Shown piece after piece: positions 51,245-60,212 of a stretch of 64,000 nt of DNA; within the stretch, counting starts at the first letter, position 1, and the number at the start of each line of letters is the position of its first letter. The notes beneath the pieces are model-generated. The model ran no database searches, was not told the origin of the DNA, and was given only the letters and a program-made list of their open reading frames with translations. Source of the DNA: Colletotrichum lupini (taxonomy: Eukaryota; Ascomycota; Sordariomycetes; Glomerellales; Glomerellaceae); NCBI RefSeq assembly GCF_023278565.1, contig NC_064680.1:2728001-2792000 (forward strand). The letters run 5' to 3'. A program made the translations under genes and the position numbers.

Positions 51245-51392
51245 CTTTTATTAGCCTCCCGTGGGGTAATATTATAAATAAAAATTGCCGCTAGTACTGT
51301 TTCGTCTTATAACGAGTTATGGTACGTAGTAATGGGCATACGGAGTATAGTAAAAGTGGCTTGGGGTCTTAACTAAGAGCTGGGCTTATAAC

Positions 51393-51569
51393 TATTACGA
51401 GTTATAGCACGTAGTAATAGGCATACGGAGTATAATAAAAGTAGCTTAACTATTAAAGTAAAAATAGATAAAAAGAAAAGGTCTATATATATAATATCTA
51501 AGATAGACACGTGATTTAGTACGTAACGGGTACTTCGTGAGATGCAATTACTATCCTTGTTACGTGACA
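51393..51569 (-). repeat. 177-bp LTR (5' LTR of the minus-strand copia)
   Basis: Matches 39987-40163; here the inner end is RIP-changed (TATTACGAG) while the outer end TTACGTGACA is intact, followed by AAGGA (51570-51574). A second partial copy of its start lies just inside at about 51315-51365 (GAGTTATGGTACGTAGTAATGG). Confidence 0.9.
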
Positions 51570-51574
51570 AAGGA

Positions 51575-52290
51575 TTACTAACTACGCTAGATAAAGCTTA
51601 AATCAGCATCCCTCAAGATTCAGCTGGGCCGAGATAACCAACACAAACAGTCTAGCTCATTTTAGGCTTCAATGAAGTTGAAAGTAGGCGGCAACTGCTC
51701 AACAGTCATACAAAAATATCCCGTCGGGGTTCAGATTCCCTTTTACCAGCCCAAAGGAGGAAGGCGGCCGAAATTGCATACTGCATTGGAGTCAAAAGTC
51801 CCCTTCAACAACATTCACTTAGCCTGTTCGTGTTCATCTAATATGTTTTCATCATCGGTTGACTCTTGTACTTGAATTCTTGCTAATAAAGTACTCAATG
51901 AAGTTTCCTTCGTCGTTCTCGTTTGTCAACTTGTTCCAGGGCCAATGCTATGCCAAAAGAGGATTGAACGAGGCAATCTAGAAGGCCGAGATGAGGCGAA
52001 AGAAACTTACAGAAGGACCGCTAAACCACGAACTAACCTGCGAGCTCAATTGTGCGTATTGCGCCATGATTAAGGTAGTTTGTCTATTCTCTGGACAGCC
52101 TCGGTCCGACTTCGTCGAGAGCTTACAGAACTTGAGTATAAATCTCAAGATTACGCCCTCAAAAGTGCATGTACTCTCAGATCTTCATTAGAACACTCCC
52201 AACTATCACAAGACAACCTCAGTCAAACTACTGTCACTCTTTACAATCTTTGTCCTTTGCAACTTAGATATCATCACCCCAAATTCCAAC
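51575..52290 (+). promoter_or_regulatory. Promoter and 5' leader region of the small secreted-protein gene
   Basis: Normal composition directly after the transposon block. Short open frames are not convincing. The last part should be the 5' untranslated leader, since the start codon is assembled at 52291/52346. Confidence 0.4.
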
Positions 52291-52677
52291 AGTACGTACT
52301 ATGCCTTGGCTACATCTTCAAACCGCGAGTCTAACATCTTTGCAGTGCAGTTCAGCTCTCTCACCTTCGCTGTCCTCCTCTGCGCAGCTTCAGGCGCTCT
52401 GGCCCAGAACCAGCCAAGGGACAAGTACAAGTGCTATGTGCCTTTCGATACCTGCGACAAGCCCATCCCCGCAGAGCTGAAGGCATCGATGGCCAAGGAA
52501 TTCGGTACCCGCAGCCAATGCAGAACTACAGAAGTCGTCTACTACGGCGCCCCCGACGCTGCGATTGAGGGCGTCTACTGCGAGCCCGGCCCGGTTCGTG
52601 CCATGGGCGGAATGTTCAGCTACAGCGTTGGTCGCGTTTCTACCGCGTGCCACGCCAAGTGCGAGATCTGGGGCTAG
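52291..52677 (+). CDS. Small secreted six-cysteine protein; start codon split by an intron
   Basis: Splicing a 54-bp intron (52292-52345, GTACGT...CTAAC...TTTGCAG) joins an A at 52291 to TG at 52346-52347, creating CAAC-ATG in a favourable context. The coding sequence is then 52291 plus 52346-52677, 110 residues, starting MQFSSLTFAVLLCAASGALA, a textbook signal peptide. Without splicing, the first in-frame ATG is 52306 and gives MATSSNRESNIFAVQF, a poorer leader, so I prefer the spliced form. The mature part has six cysteines (YKC, DTC, SQC, VYC, TAC, AKC), enough for three disulfides. I recognise no family. Size, secretion signal, cysteines and position beside a transposon block make it an effector-type candidate; function is unknown. 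Confidence 0.8.
   Translation, partial: STYYALATSSNRESNIFAVQFSSLTFAVLLCAASGALAQNQPRDKYKCYVPFDTCDKPIPAELKASMAKEFGTRSQCRTTEVVYYGAPDAAIEGVYCEPGPVRAMGGMFSYSVGRVSTACHAKCEIWG
52292..52345 (+). other. Intron within the start codon of the secreted-protein gene
   Basis: 54 bp, donor GTACGT, branch-like CTAAC 10 bp before the acceptor, acceptor TTTGCAG. These match fungal intron consensus well. It contains an unrelated ATG at 52301, which would be removed. Confidence 0.72.
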
Positions 52678-53357
52678 ACAGACATGAGCAACTATGATGT
52701 TCCGAAAATGAGGTTCACTCTGTGGTGGAGAGATAGCTAGCTAGATTGGCGGATATGGCCCGAATACGATGTTGGCCTCACTTTCCTTTCCAGGCTGTAT
52801 AGAAATCGTGAGGCACTTTACATAATAACTTCATACTTTGAATGTTCGTTGGCGACCAATCGTAGATCTCAAGTGATCTAATCAGTCCCTTCAGGCGAAA
52901 TAGGACCATTTATAGCTCTACGTGAGTCATGATAAGCATGATGTTGATGATTTAAACGCGAATAAGCTTTGAATCAAGCATTTGCCAAGCAACTCCTCAA
53001 TGTCGCCCGCCAGCCTTCCAACATACTTTCAGATCAGGTAGAAATGGGGATTCAATTCTCTTGAGGCTTCCAATGACTTCTTCACAAAAAGTCACACGTT
53101 TCACATACGAAGGGGATGAAGGTGTCAGCTTTATGACTTTCGATGCAAAGATATCAATATTCGCAATTATCATGAGATTATTTGGCTGAGGAGTCGTAAG
53201 GCGCACTGAAATCATCCAATTAGGGTAGTTATAAAATAGATATAGTTATATCAAATTCGTATGCTACAGTGACATCTCTTTGTTTCCCTCATTGTGGCCA
53301 TCAAAATATCAAAATCAACTCACGAGCCTTGAAAAAGTCCGCCGAGTGACCTAGCCG
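52678..53357. other. Intergenic region (convergent genes)
   Basis: 3' ends of the secreted-protein gene and the dehydrogenase gene face each other here. Normal composition; nothing else recognised. Confidence 0.5.
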
Positions 53358-54206
53358 CTAAAAGTCGGTCGAAGCGGAGATCGACTCCCACTCATCGAGA
53401 AGAGCCATGGTGCTCTGACACTTCTCTCGAACAACTGCAAGGCAGTCAGTGCCCAAGGCCAGCCTCTGAGGGATTTCACGACCCTCAGCAACCCCAGACT
53501 TGGTTAGAACATCCACGACCACACGCGCTCCCTTGATCGGGTCACCAGGCTGGTTGTTATCGACGGTTTCCAGCACCTTTCTGACTTGGCCCGCTGCGCT
53601 ATCGGTGTACGCTTCAACAGACTGCTCAACCTTGATGCGTGCACCTGGGTTCAGGAAACCGGTACGGAAGTAACCCGGCTCAAGGATGCAGACATCAATA
53701 CCGAACGGCTTCAGCTCGTCGTGGAAGCCTTCGGTGAGCAGGCTGACGGCAGCTTTGGTGGAACAGTACATGGCAAAGGCCGGACCACTCTTCCAGCTAC
53801 CGAGACTTCCAATGTTGACGACGGCACCGAAGCCCTGGGCGCGGAGGTGAGGGGCCACTGCGCGGGAGACCTTGAGAGTGCCGAGGACGTTGGTGTTGTA
53901 TTGGTCAAAGACTTCCTTGGCGCTGGCCTCCTCGATGGTGCCTTCGAGGATGTAGCCGGCTGAGTTGATGACGTGGGTCACTTTGCCGTGGATGGCAAAG
54001 GCCTTGTTAACAGTCTTTGTGATGGTAGCTTCGTCGGCAGTGACGTCCAAAGGGAGTGTATCGGCGCCCGCGGAGGCCAGGTCAGAGATCTTGGCTGGGT
54101 TGCGGGCGGTCGCGATGACGCGGTGGCCACGCGAGAGAGCTTCTTTGGCAATGGCGAGGCCGAACCCTGAGGAGGCGCCAGTGATGAACCAGACCGGAGA
54201 ATCCAT
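53358..54206 (-). CDS. Classical short-chain dehydrogenase/reductase
   Basis: An intronless 282-residue NAD(P)-dependent oxidoreductase, probably cytosolic. The N-terminal cofactor loop is TGASSGFG (residues 9-16), with an Arg-containing segment ATARNPAK at 32-39 that favours NADP(H). NSAG (81-84), the structural Asn in NTNVLG (106), Ser134 in NIGS, and YCSTK with Tyr147 and Lys151 complete the catalytic set. The length is slightly above the 250-residue core, with a C-terminal extension as in fungal proteins annotated as oxidoreductases of ketones or steroids; the substrate cannot be told. It faces the secreted-protein gene and shares a 1-kb upstream region with the divergent glutaminyl-cyclase-like gene. 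No membrane segment or signal peptide. Confidence 0.92.
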   Translation of the reverse strand: MDSPVWFITGASSGFGLAIAKEALSRGHRVIATARNPAKISDLASAGADTLPLDVTADEATITKTVNKAFAIHGKVTHVINSAGYILEGTIEEASAKEVFDQYNTNVLGTLKVSRAVAPHLRAQGFGAVVNIGSLGSWKSGPAFAMYCSTKAAVSLLTEGFHDELKPFGIDVCILEPGYFRTGFLNPGARIKVEQSVEAYTDSAAGQVRKVLETVDNNQPGDPIKGARVVVDVLTKSGVAEGREIPQRLALGTDCLAVVREKCQSTMALLDEWESISASTDF

Positions 54207-55240
54207 TGTGAAGGTGCAGTATTTCGATTCAAGTAGTAAAGCGGAGGATTGATTGAATATCGAAAGTCGAGAAGATTTATCTTGTAGTCAAGATAATGTG
54301 AAGATATTGTTCTAATGTGTTGATGATAATGAAGGCCTTACCTCAATAGAAGCGGAACCATCCTGTCTCTTATAGCCCGACGGTCTGTATGCTTCGAGTC
54401 TAATTCAACTGTTCTATGATATAAGAGGGCAAGAATCCTGCTGCATGTCAGATCCATAGAATTCGTCCGTCGTTCAAGCCACTCGGCGATAGATTTCTGG
54501 TAGTGGCCTATCAATGGCTTGTAAGACACGGAGATTAGAATCAATAGGTGCATGCCAAGTGATGTCAAAGGTTCCTTGCCGCAAGGTCTTTTGTTCGTCA
54601 AGTTGAGGGGTTGGACTATGGCCAGTAATGAAGAAATGCTTCCGTGATGGCGTCCAGTGTAAGTGAAGGTGGCGTTAACGCCGAAGGATTTGTGGAGAAG
54701 ATGCCGACCATCGGGGATAGGCGATGTGGTCTATCCGTTGGAGATTAGAGTGCATGCACTTGGACTAAGGTAGGACTAAGGTAAAGTTCCTCGATGATTG
54801 GACCTCGCCGCCAGCCAGTCTTTTGCGAGCTGACGTTGATCACATACCTCAGAAGAATTTTTGCGACGACGGCTTGGCCGTACATGCCGGTGCCAATTGT
54901 CGAGCGCGATGTTGACATCCCAACCCCAGAATTCCTCTAGCGTTTCCCAGGCGGCGTGCGGAGCGGTGGATCTGGCTCCGTGAGTGGAGCCTCCCTCGGC
55001 ATATTTCCACCTCGACCACCAAATGCCCCGACCACTCGGCGGGGACCTCGTGGGACCTGAGTCGCATTGCATCTCAGGGTCGTTGACAGAACACATTTCT
55101 CCCCGCCCAATATGACGGCGGTCGCAACCTGAACACATTGCGCAAAGAGAAGCCGTCGGGCGCGTACCTATCGAACAACCCAGATCACAGTTCCAGAGCA
55201 GCATGAGCCTGCTGCGCCCGACCTGGCCGCCGTCACCATA
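54207..55240. promoter_or_regulatory. Divergent upstream region between dehydrogenase and glutaminyl-cyclase-like genes
   Basis: About 1 kb. It should hold the promoters of both flanking genes. Minus-strand frames such as 54776-55204 show no domain and lie upstream of a start codon, so I read them as non-coding. Confidence 0.45.
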
Positions 55241-56453
55241 ATGGGTCTTCTAAGCTCCCTCCCGAAGCTACCCCTCGTCGGGTCGATCCTCATAGTCCTC
55301 TGCTCGCTCTTCACCCCCACGACCGCCTACACCGAACTCGGCGACGAGGCCCTCCGCGCGATCCCCTCGGGTGGCGATGGTTTCAACATTGACACCGGCT
55401 CGCTGCTGGCCCCCATCCTGATCCCCCGCGTCCCCGGCACCCCGGGCTCGCTCAAGGTGCAACAGCACTTTGTCGACTTCTTCCGCGCCAACCTGCCCGA
55501 GTGGATCATTGAGTGGCACAACTCGACATCCAAGACGCCCGCGACCGGAGATAAGGAGATACCCTTCACGAACCTCATCTTCCGCCGCGACCCGCCGTGG
55601 GCCAAGGGCGGAGATGTCGAGTATCTGACGCTCGTCGCGCACTATGACAGTCTGTACCACCCGGAAGGGTTCATTGGGGCGATTGACAGTGCGGCGCCTT
55701 GCGCGATGCTGCTCCACGCGGCAAGGAACATTGAGGAAGCTCTGGTGAAGAAGTGGAAGGCAATGGAGGCCTCAGGTGACGCTGGGAGCGGACTCGAAGA
55801 GGAGAAGGGCGTCCAGATCATTCTGCTTGATGGAGAGGAGGCATGGGTGTCGTGGACGGACACAGATTCGCTCTATGGAGCCAGGTATGTTTGACGAACT
55901 TCAGCGTGACTGGTCTGTCTGTCTAACGTCTTCTAGGGCGCTCGCCAAGAGCTGGGAAGACTCTGTTCACCCTGATGGTCTATACAAGACACCTCTTTCG
56001 TCCATCAGCCTCTTCCTTCTTATCGATCTTCTGGGCGCCCCTAATCCCCGGATACCATCTTACTTCCCTTCTACGCACTGGGCGTATAAGAAGATGGCAA
56101 AGATCGAACATCGTATGCGTGAACTGGATGTCCTTGAAACCAAACCGAAACATCCTTTTTTGACGGACAGGAACAAAGAGAAGGTCGGCTTCGGTGGTGG
56201 GTACGTCCTAGATGATCATGTACCGTTCTTGCAGCGAGGTGTCGAGATCCTGCACATCATCCCGACGCCGTTCCCCGACGTATGGCATAAGATTGAAGAC
56301 GACGGTGCCCATCTGGACCTACCAACAGTACGGGATTGGGCGCGTATCCTCACGGTTTTCGCGGCAGAGTGGATGGAGTTGGATGAGCACCTACCCAAGC
56401 AGATAGAGGGTGAGGCTGCTAGCGATTCGAGCGACGTCAAAGATGAGCTATGA
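55241..56453 (+). CDS. Glutaminyl-peptide cyclotransferase-like M28 metalloenzyme
   Basis: Two exons (55241-55884 and 55937-56453; intron 52 bp, GTATGT...CTAAC...TCTAG) give 386 residues. Glutaminyl cyclases turn N-terminal Gln into pyroglutamate on secreted proteins. A hydrophobic leader (about residues 10-29) suggests entry to the secretory pathway or membrane anchoring. Zinc and active-site residues of the family are visible: AHYDS (133-137), Asp149 in GAIDSAAPCAM, Glu199-Glu200 in LLDGEEAW followed by DSLYGAR, DDHVPFL (307-313, with the conserved Asp-His), and His332 in FPDVWHKIEDD. These correspond to the Asp-Glu-His zinc set of animal glutaminyl cyclases. The intron falls inside the Arg codon of YGAR. 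All key residues are present, so it should be active; aminopeptidase activity is a less likely alternative. Confidence 0.93.
55885..55936 (+). other. Intron in the glutaminyl-cyclase-like gene
   Basis: 52 bp, GTATGT donor, CTAAC branch-like site at 55923-55927, TTCTAG acceptor; removal fuses YGAR to ALAKSWED in frame. Confidence 0.9.
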
Positions 56454-56944
56454 TTTAGGCTGTTTGAAGTGATGCGTTTGGACCACATAGATAGCCCTCC
56501 GCTTCGCAATCTCATAGTAGCAAGTTCATCCATGTCCTAAAACAGGCTTCAAGGCATTATCCGTACAAGTGTGTCTCTAAATTGAAGAATGCTTTACAGA
56601 CATCGCCTTGAAAATCTTCAACATATGCAAATCTGAGATATATTCCGAATTTGAATTTCAAGACCTCAAACCTGGTTCATGGATAATATCATTTTGGCCT
56701 TGTTTTACGTATGCAGACACAGAGCAAGGTGACCAGGTGTTGAAGAGTGAGATGTCATTATCTGTACTGTACAAAACACGGTGTTAACAACATAGGCACT
56801 GTTTGCAGGGTCCCGCTATACATGAACCGTGCACGGTCGGTAGTTCGTAATGGACACGAAAGCTGTCCATAAGTGAACGGCCGGTGATGTGAAGCTCCCA
56901 AGCACAAGCTAAAGCTGCCACAGACAAGCACCCTCAGCAGCACA
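56454..56944. other. Intergenic region
   Basis: 3' untranslated region of the glutaminyl-cyclase-like gene and promoter of the SWP1-like gene. No other feature seen. Confidence 0.5.
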
Positions 56945-58077
56945 ATGCGATTCCTCAACTCCCTGACGCCAGCCCTCGCGCTGTTTGCGGCCGGTGCCGC
57001 GCAGGCCGCCTCATCATGGGGATTCGACAGTGCCACTGTCTCGATTACTGGCAAGGGCAAGGATGCCACCAAAGAGAAGTGAGTTGTTGCCAAATCCGCT
57101 TTCTGGAAGCTCTGGGGTGGGAAGGAGGAAGGAAGCCGCGATGTTCGAGAACCTCCAATTGCTGACGAATTGACTGCCCAACAGGTTGAGCGCGACATCT
57201 CCTCTCAAGACTGCCCTCTCTCTGGGAGCCAAGGATACTCTCAAGGTCATCTTGACGGCCAAGGAGGGCGACAAGGCCAAGCGCCCGCATCAGGCCTTCT
57301 TGATCCTCAAGGAGACCGAGTCTGGTCTCGAGGCCCCCTTCCCCCTTGAGCTTAAGGACACTGGCCGAGGCGTTGTCGACATTGTACGTTCTCCATCCTT
57401 CTCCAACCCTCAATGGCAAGTAAGGAAGACTAATCCTCGTGAACTACAACAGGCCCAGAAGGACCTCCCCGTCCAGCTCCTCCTCGCCAACGAACCCCTC
57501 AAGGCCAGCATCGTCATCGGCTCCTTCGGTGCCGCCAAGGCCCTCGAAACCACCCTCTTCGACGTCTCCGTGAGCCGCGACGCCAGCGCCGCCGCCCCGA
57601 CCTACGACGCTCCCCTCCGCTACGGCAAGCAGCCCGAGATCAGCCACATCTTCCGCGAGGACCCCCGCAGTCCTCCCAAGATTATCTCGCTGGCCTTTGT
57701 CATTGCCGTTCTGGCCACGATTCCCGTTCTCCTCATTGGCGTAAGTGTTTATCCCTCCATGTTTCCGCCTACAATTGGGAGAAACAATGTGTCCTGTAAC
57801 ATGAAAATGTAACATTGACTGACTTTCCATTCTGCAGTGGCTCTCTCTCGGCGCCAACGTCAACCACATCCAAAAGGCCCTCGGTGCCGCGCCTCTCTCC
57901 CACGTCGCCTTCTTTGGATCCATCGTGGCCATGGAGGGCGTCTTCTTCATGTACTACAGCGCCTGGACCCTCTTCCAGACCTTGCCCGCCGTCGCCATCG
58001 TCGCGACCTCCATCTTCCTGAGCGGCACCAAGGCCCTCGGCGAGGTCCAGAGCCGTCGTCTCTCCGGTCAGCGGTAA
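56945..58077 (+). CDS. SWP1: Oligosaccharyltransferase subunit Swp1 / ribophorin II
   Basis: Four exons (56945-57078, 57185-57383, 57453-57740, 57838-58077) with introns of 106, 69 and 97 bp give 286 residues, close to the length known for yeast Swp1. The protein is a membrane subunit of the ER oligosaccharyltransferase that N-glycosylates nascent proteins. A signal peptide (MRFLNSLTPALALFAAGAAQ) is followed by a lumenal domain of the ribophorin II type (KDTLKVILTAKEG, RPHQAFLILK, PLRYGKQPEISHIFREDPR) and three C-terminal membrane segments (residues about 186-206, 224-244 and 247-266), ending in a short basic tail LSGQR. Exon 4 restores WLSLGANVNH, which the family shows between the first two helices. 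All junctions are GT..AG and keep frame. It should be a housekeeping gene, intact here. Confidence 0.93.
57079..57184 (+). other. Intron 1 of SWP1
   Basis: 106 bp, GTGAGT...CAACAG; splits a Lys codon (AA|G). Confidence 0.85.
57384..57452 (+). other. Intron 2 of SWP1
   Basis: 69 bp, GTACGT...CAACAG, phase 0 between DI and AQKD. Confidence 0.88.
57741..57837 (+). other. Intron 3 of SWP1
   Basis: 97 bp, GTAAGT...CTGCAG, phase 0 after LLIG, with a TTGACTGAC branch-like stretch near the acceptor. Confidence 0.88.
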
Positions 58078-58479
58078 AATGCTGTTCTCGTAGGAGGACT
58101 GCACTTTCTCAGACAACAAAAGCATGACCTTCCACAGGAGTGTGGACGAAGGTGGCACGGCAATGGGGAAACAATTACGAGGTTTGCTTACCAGACCATG
58201 CCACAGGCGGTTCAGGTCTTGGCACAAAAAGCCAAGGGGGCCTAAGACGGGGTGCGGAGGAAAGAGAAGCCCCAATTGTACATCAGCATACGTCACGACA
58301 GCATCCGAGCATCTGTGAATTAGACACAAGACCAAGAGTCAAATAAAAAGTGTGATTTCGAACCGTGAACCTAAATATTCAGACCATCTATCCTAAAAGA
58401 ACCTGACGCCACGCTCGCTCTTAATTTTATACACAAAAGAAACCAGCAAGCAGTCATCACTAACATCCAATAACCACGT
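58078..58479. other. Intergenic region (convergent genes)
   Basis: 3' ends of SWP1 and of the minus-strand small gene. Nothing else recognised. Confidence 0.5.
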
Positions 58480-59067
58480 TCAGGCCTTCTCCGGACGCTC
58501 CTTCTCATCACCATTCCCCAAAACCTCGACGCTCCGACTCGCCTCAACGCCAACGTTCATAGACGAAGGTCCGGCAGCAGAATACGCAGGCGGCGGTACA
58601 TCGTCACCTGTAGAAGCCCGTCTCCTCTCCCCAACGCCCTCCTCCTGCCCAGACGACGGGCCAGCACGTGACATGTTGTTTCCGTTGTTGTTGCAATATC
58701 CCTGCTGCTGCTGATAAGGTCCAGCAACGCCCATGAACCCAGCAGTATCATACCCGTACCGTCCCCTCCTGCCCCCGCGCTGCTGCGCCCTCATGGCATA
58801 AATCACAGCTTTCCGCTCGTCGCGCGCGGCCCTGCGCTCGCGCTTGGCCTCGCGGCCTTTGCCAAAGGGGAGGGCGACTTTGCAGATGCCGCAGGGCTGA
58901 CCGTCGGGTCCCGTGTGGTTGTGGCCTTCGTGGGGGCCGGCGACGGTACTGGGGCCAGTACTGCCGGGGGTTGTGACGGGGGACTGGTTGTTGTGGTTGT
59001 GGCTGTAGGGGTTCCGGCCGGCGGCGGCGTGGACTACGGTTGAGACGAGGCCGGTGATGAGACCCAT
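58480..59067 (-). CDS. Small protein of unknown function, low-complexity, Gln/Gly/Arg-rich
   Basis: 195 residues from the ATG at 59067. The open frame extends upstream to 59322, but that part is Ser/Thr/His-rich leader-like sequence, and MGLITGLVSTVVHAAAGRNPYSHNHNNQ looks like a true start (N-terminal Gly2 could be myristoylated). A short motif CGICKVALPFGKGREAKRER (about residues 60-80) resembles the kind of conserved block seen in small fungal membrane-associated proteins; it is followed by a basic helix (RRAARDERKAVIYAMRAQQR), a Gly/Gln/Asn-rich part, and a PPAYSAAGPSS segment. Only two cysteines lie in the block and one elsewhere, so it is not a zinc finger. I do not recognise a named family, and the role is unknown. 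Confidence 0.7.
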   Translation of the reverse strand: MGLITGLVSTVVHAAAGRNPYSHNHNNQSPVTTPGSTGPSTVAGPHEGHNHTGPDGQPCGICKVALPFGKGREAKRERRAARDERKAVIYAMRAQQRGGRRGRYGYDTAGFMGVAGPYQQQQGYCNNNGNNMSRAGPSSGQEEGVGERRRASTGDDVPPPAYSAAGPSSMNVGVEASRSVEVLGNGDEKERPEKA

Positions 59068-60212
59068 TGTGTGAGGTAGTGTGGTGTTTTTGCTTCTGAG
59101 GTTGGAGGTTGGAGGCTGGAAAGCTTGGTGACGGGTCTTGATGGTGGATGTGGATGGTTGAATGGACGAAGACTTGATGATAGATGCGGTACTATGCTTA
59201 AGATGATGGATATGTGTTGGTCTGTATGGGGAAAATTTTTCAAAGTGTTCTATTGGATATGTTTGATGCTTGGTGATGCTCAATGCTTCTGATGCTCTTC
59301 CAAATTCAAACTTGTAAATCATCAGGAACCTTCCAACACTTTATATCTAGCTGCCTCCAAAGCACAATATCAACAAAGAGGGGGAAGACCACCACCAGCA
59401 TCCCCATCTCGATTCCCACAAACCCATATCGGCGCCCTCCAAGATTTCTTCCCCCATTGGGAAGTCGATTCGAAAGCGTTCCCCCAGAGCCCCAGAGGCG
59501 CACGGCGTTCTGGCGTAGCGGGCAGGACAACGACCCAGCAGCGAATCTCCTGCCAAGCCACGGCAGCCAAGTGGGTCCAGCCCGGCACCGTGCTGCCGGA
59601 TCCGCCCAAGTTTAACCACTCGAAGCGGCCCTCGCGAACCCCGGGGGTGCCCCTCTTTCGATCAAAGGTGCGAGGTGTTGGTTAGCCTCCTGCACTCCCT
59701 CGAAGTTCTTGGACTTCCAGGCCCCCTAAATGGATGGCTGAGCAGCCACGCAATGGAGATTGGAGGCTACAGCGGGAATGGGGAAGGATGTCAGCATGTC
59801 AGCATCGTTCGCACTCGGCTAAGTGACCAATGATGGCTGGTTTGGTACGATTTTAGCGTGGTCAGGTACGGCGCAGCAGTCGTAGTCTTGATAGCGTCCC
59901 GCGGGTAAGACACCCTTGAAAGTAAGGTAGTGGGGTAGAGTGAATGGTGCCTCATTGAGTACGATGTCTCCGGTTCAGTCAACAAGCATTCTCGACCACC
60001 ATAATTACTGAAGTGCGAATGCGGGAAAGGTAAAGAGAAAAAGGAGGAATGTCCAAACCGAAGGCCGGCGTAACCGGCCGGCGGCTATGCCATGCGTGCG
60101 TATATACGGGGAAGAGCTTCTTCGTCTATACTCGTAGGCCCAAAAAGGCAAATAGCTAGATAGCCAAAATGACTTCATATCATGCATATCTTCATCGTCG
60201 TCTCATCTGCCG
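59068..60212. other. Upstream and intergenic region
   Basis: About 1.1 kb containing the promoter/leader of the minus-strand small gene and the 3' side of the mannanase gene. Open frames at 59283-59619 lack domains and overlap on both strands; I treat them as chance. Confidence 0.5.

Larger units (their letters stand above)
39987..51569 (-). mobile_element. Copia retrotransposon with 177-bp LTRs, minus strand, 5'-deleted, RIP-mutated, hosting another copia
   Basis: Direct terminal repeats of 177 bp (39987-40163 and 51393-51569), TG..CA ends (TGTCACGAG..TTACGTGACA), and AAGGA duplicates at 39982-39986 and 51570-51574. Without the nested element (44724-51244 plus CTTTT) it is 5,057 bp. The complement of a polypurine tract (TACCCCTT, 40164-40171) sits inside the left LTR, so the left LTR is 3' and the element reads leftward. 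Minus-strand reading gives the C-terminal part of copia integrase (about 44.6-44.3 kb), a Ser/Thr/Pro/Glu-rich linker, reverse transcriptase (about 43.5-42.8 kb, with ITTQFDFKINQYNIINTFLN and VILVFYVNNFIILYYQDN) and RNase H (to about 42.0 kb). Gag, protease and the integrase N-terminus are missing; only 143 bp of own sequence remain between the nested element and the 5' LTR. Confidence 0.85.

Noticed and set aside
51373..51570. 65-codon minus-strand open frame
   Set aside because: It coincides with the 177-bp LTR and has no domain.
53586..54252. Several plus-strand open frames opposite the dehydrogenase
   Set aside because: They are antisense shadows of a well-supported gene with complete catalytic motifs.
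54776..55204. 142-codon minus-strand open frame between the dehydrogenase and glutaminyl-cyclase-like genes
   Set aside because: No family, no start context, odd composition; lies in the shared upstream region.
55268..55863. Long minus-strand frames opposite the glutaminyl-cyclase-like gene
   Set aside because: Shadow frames in GC-rich coding DNA; the plus-strand zinc-site motifs decide the strand.
59283..59619. Open frames on both strands near the small gene
   Set aside because: Plus and minus frames overlap with no domain or start context; treated as upstream non-coding DNA.
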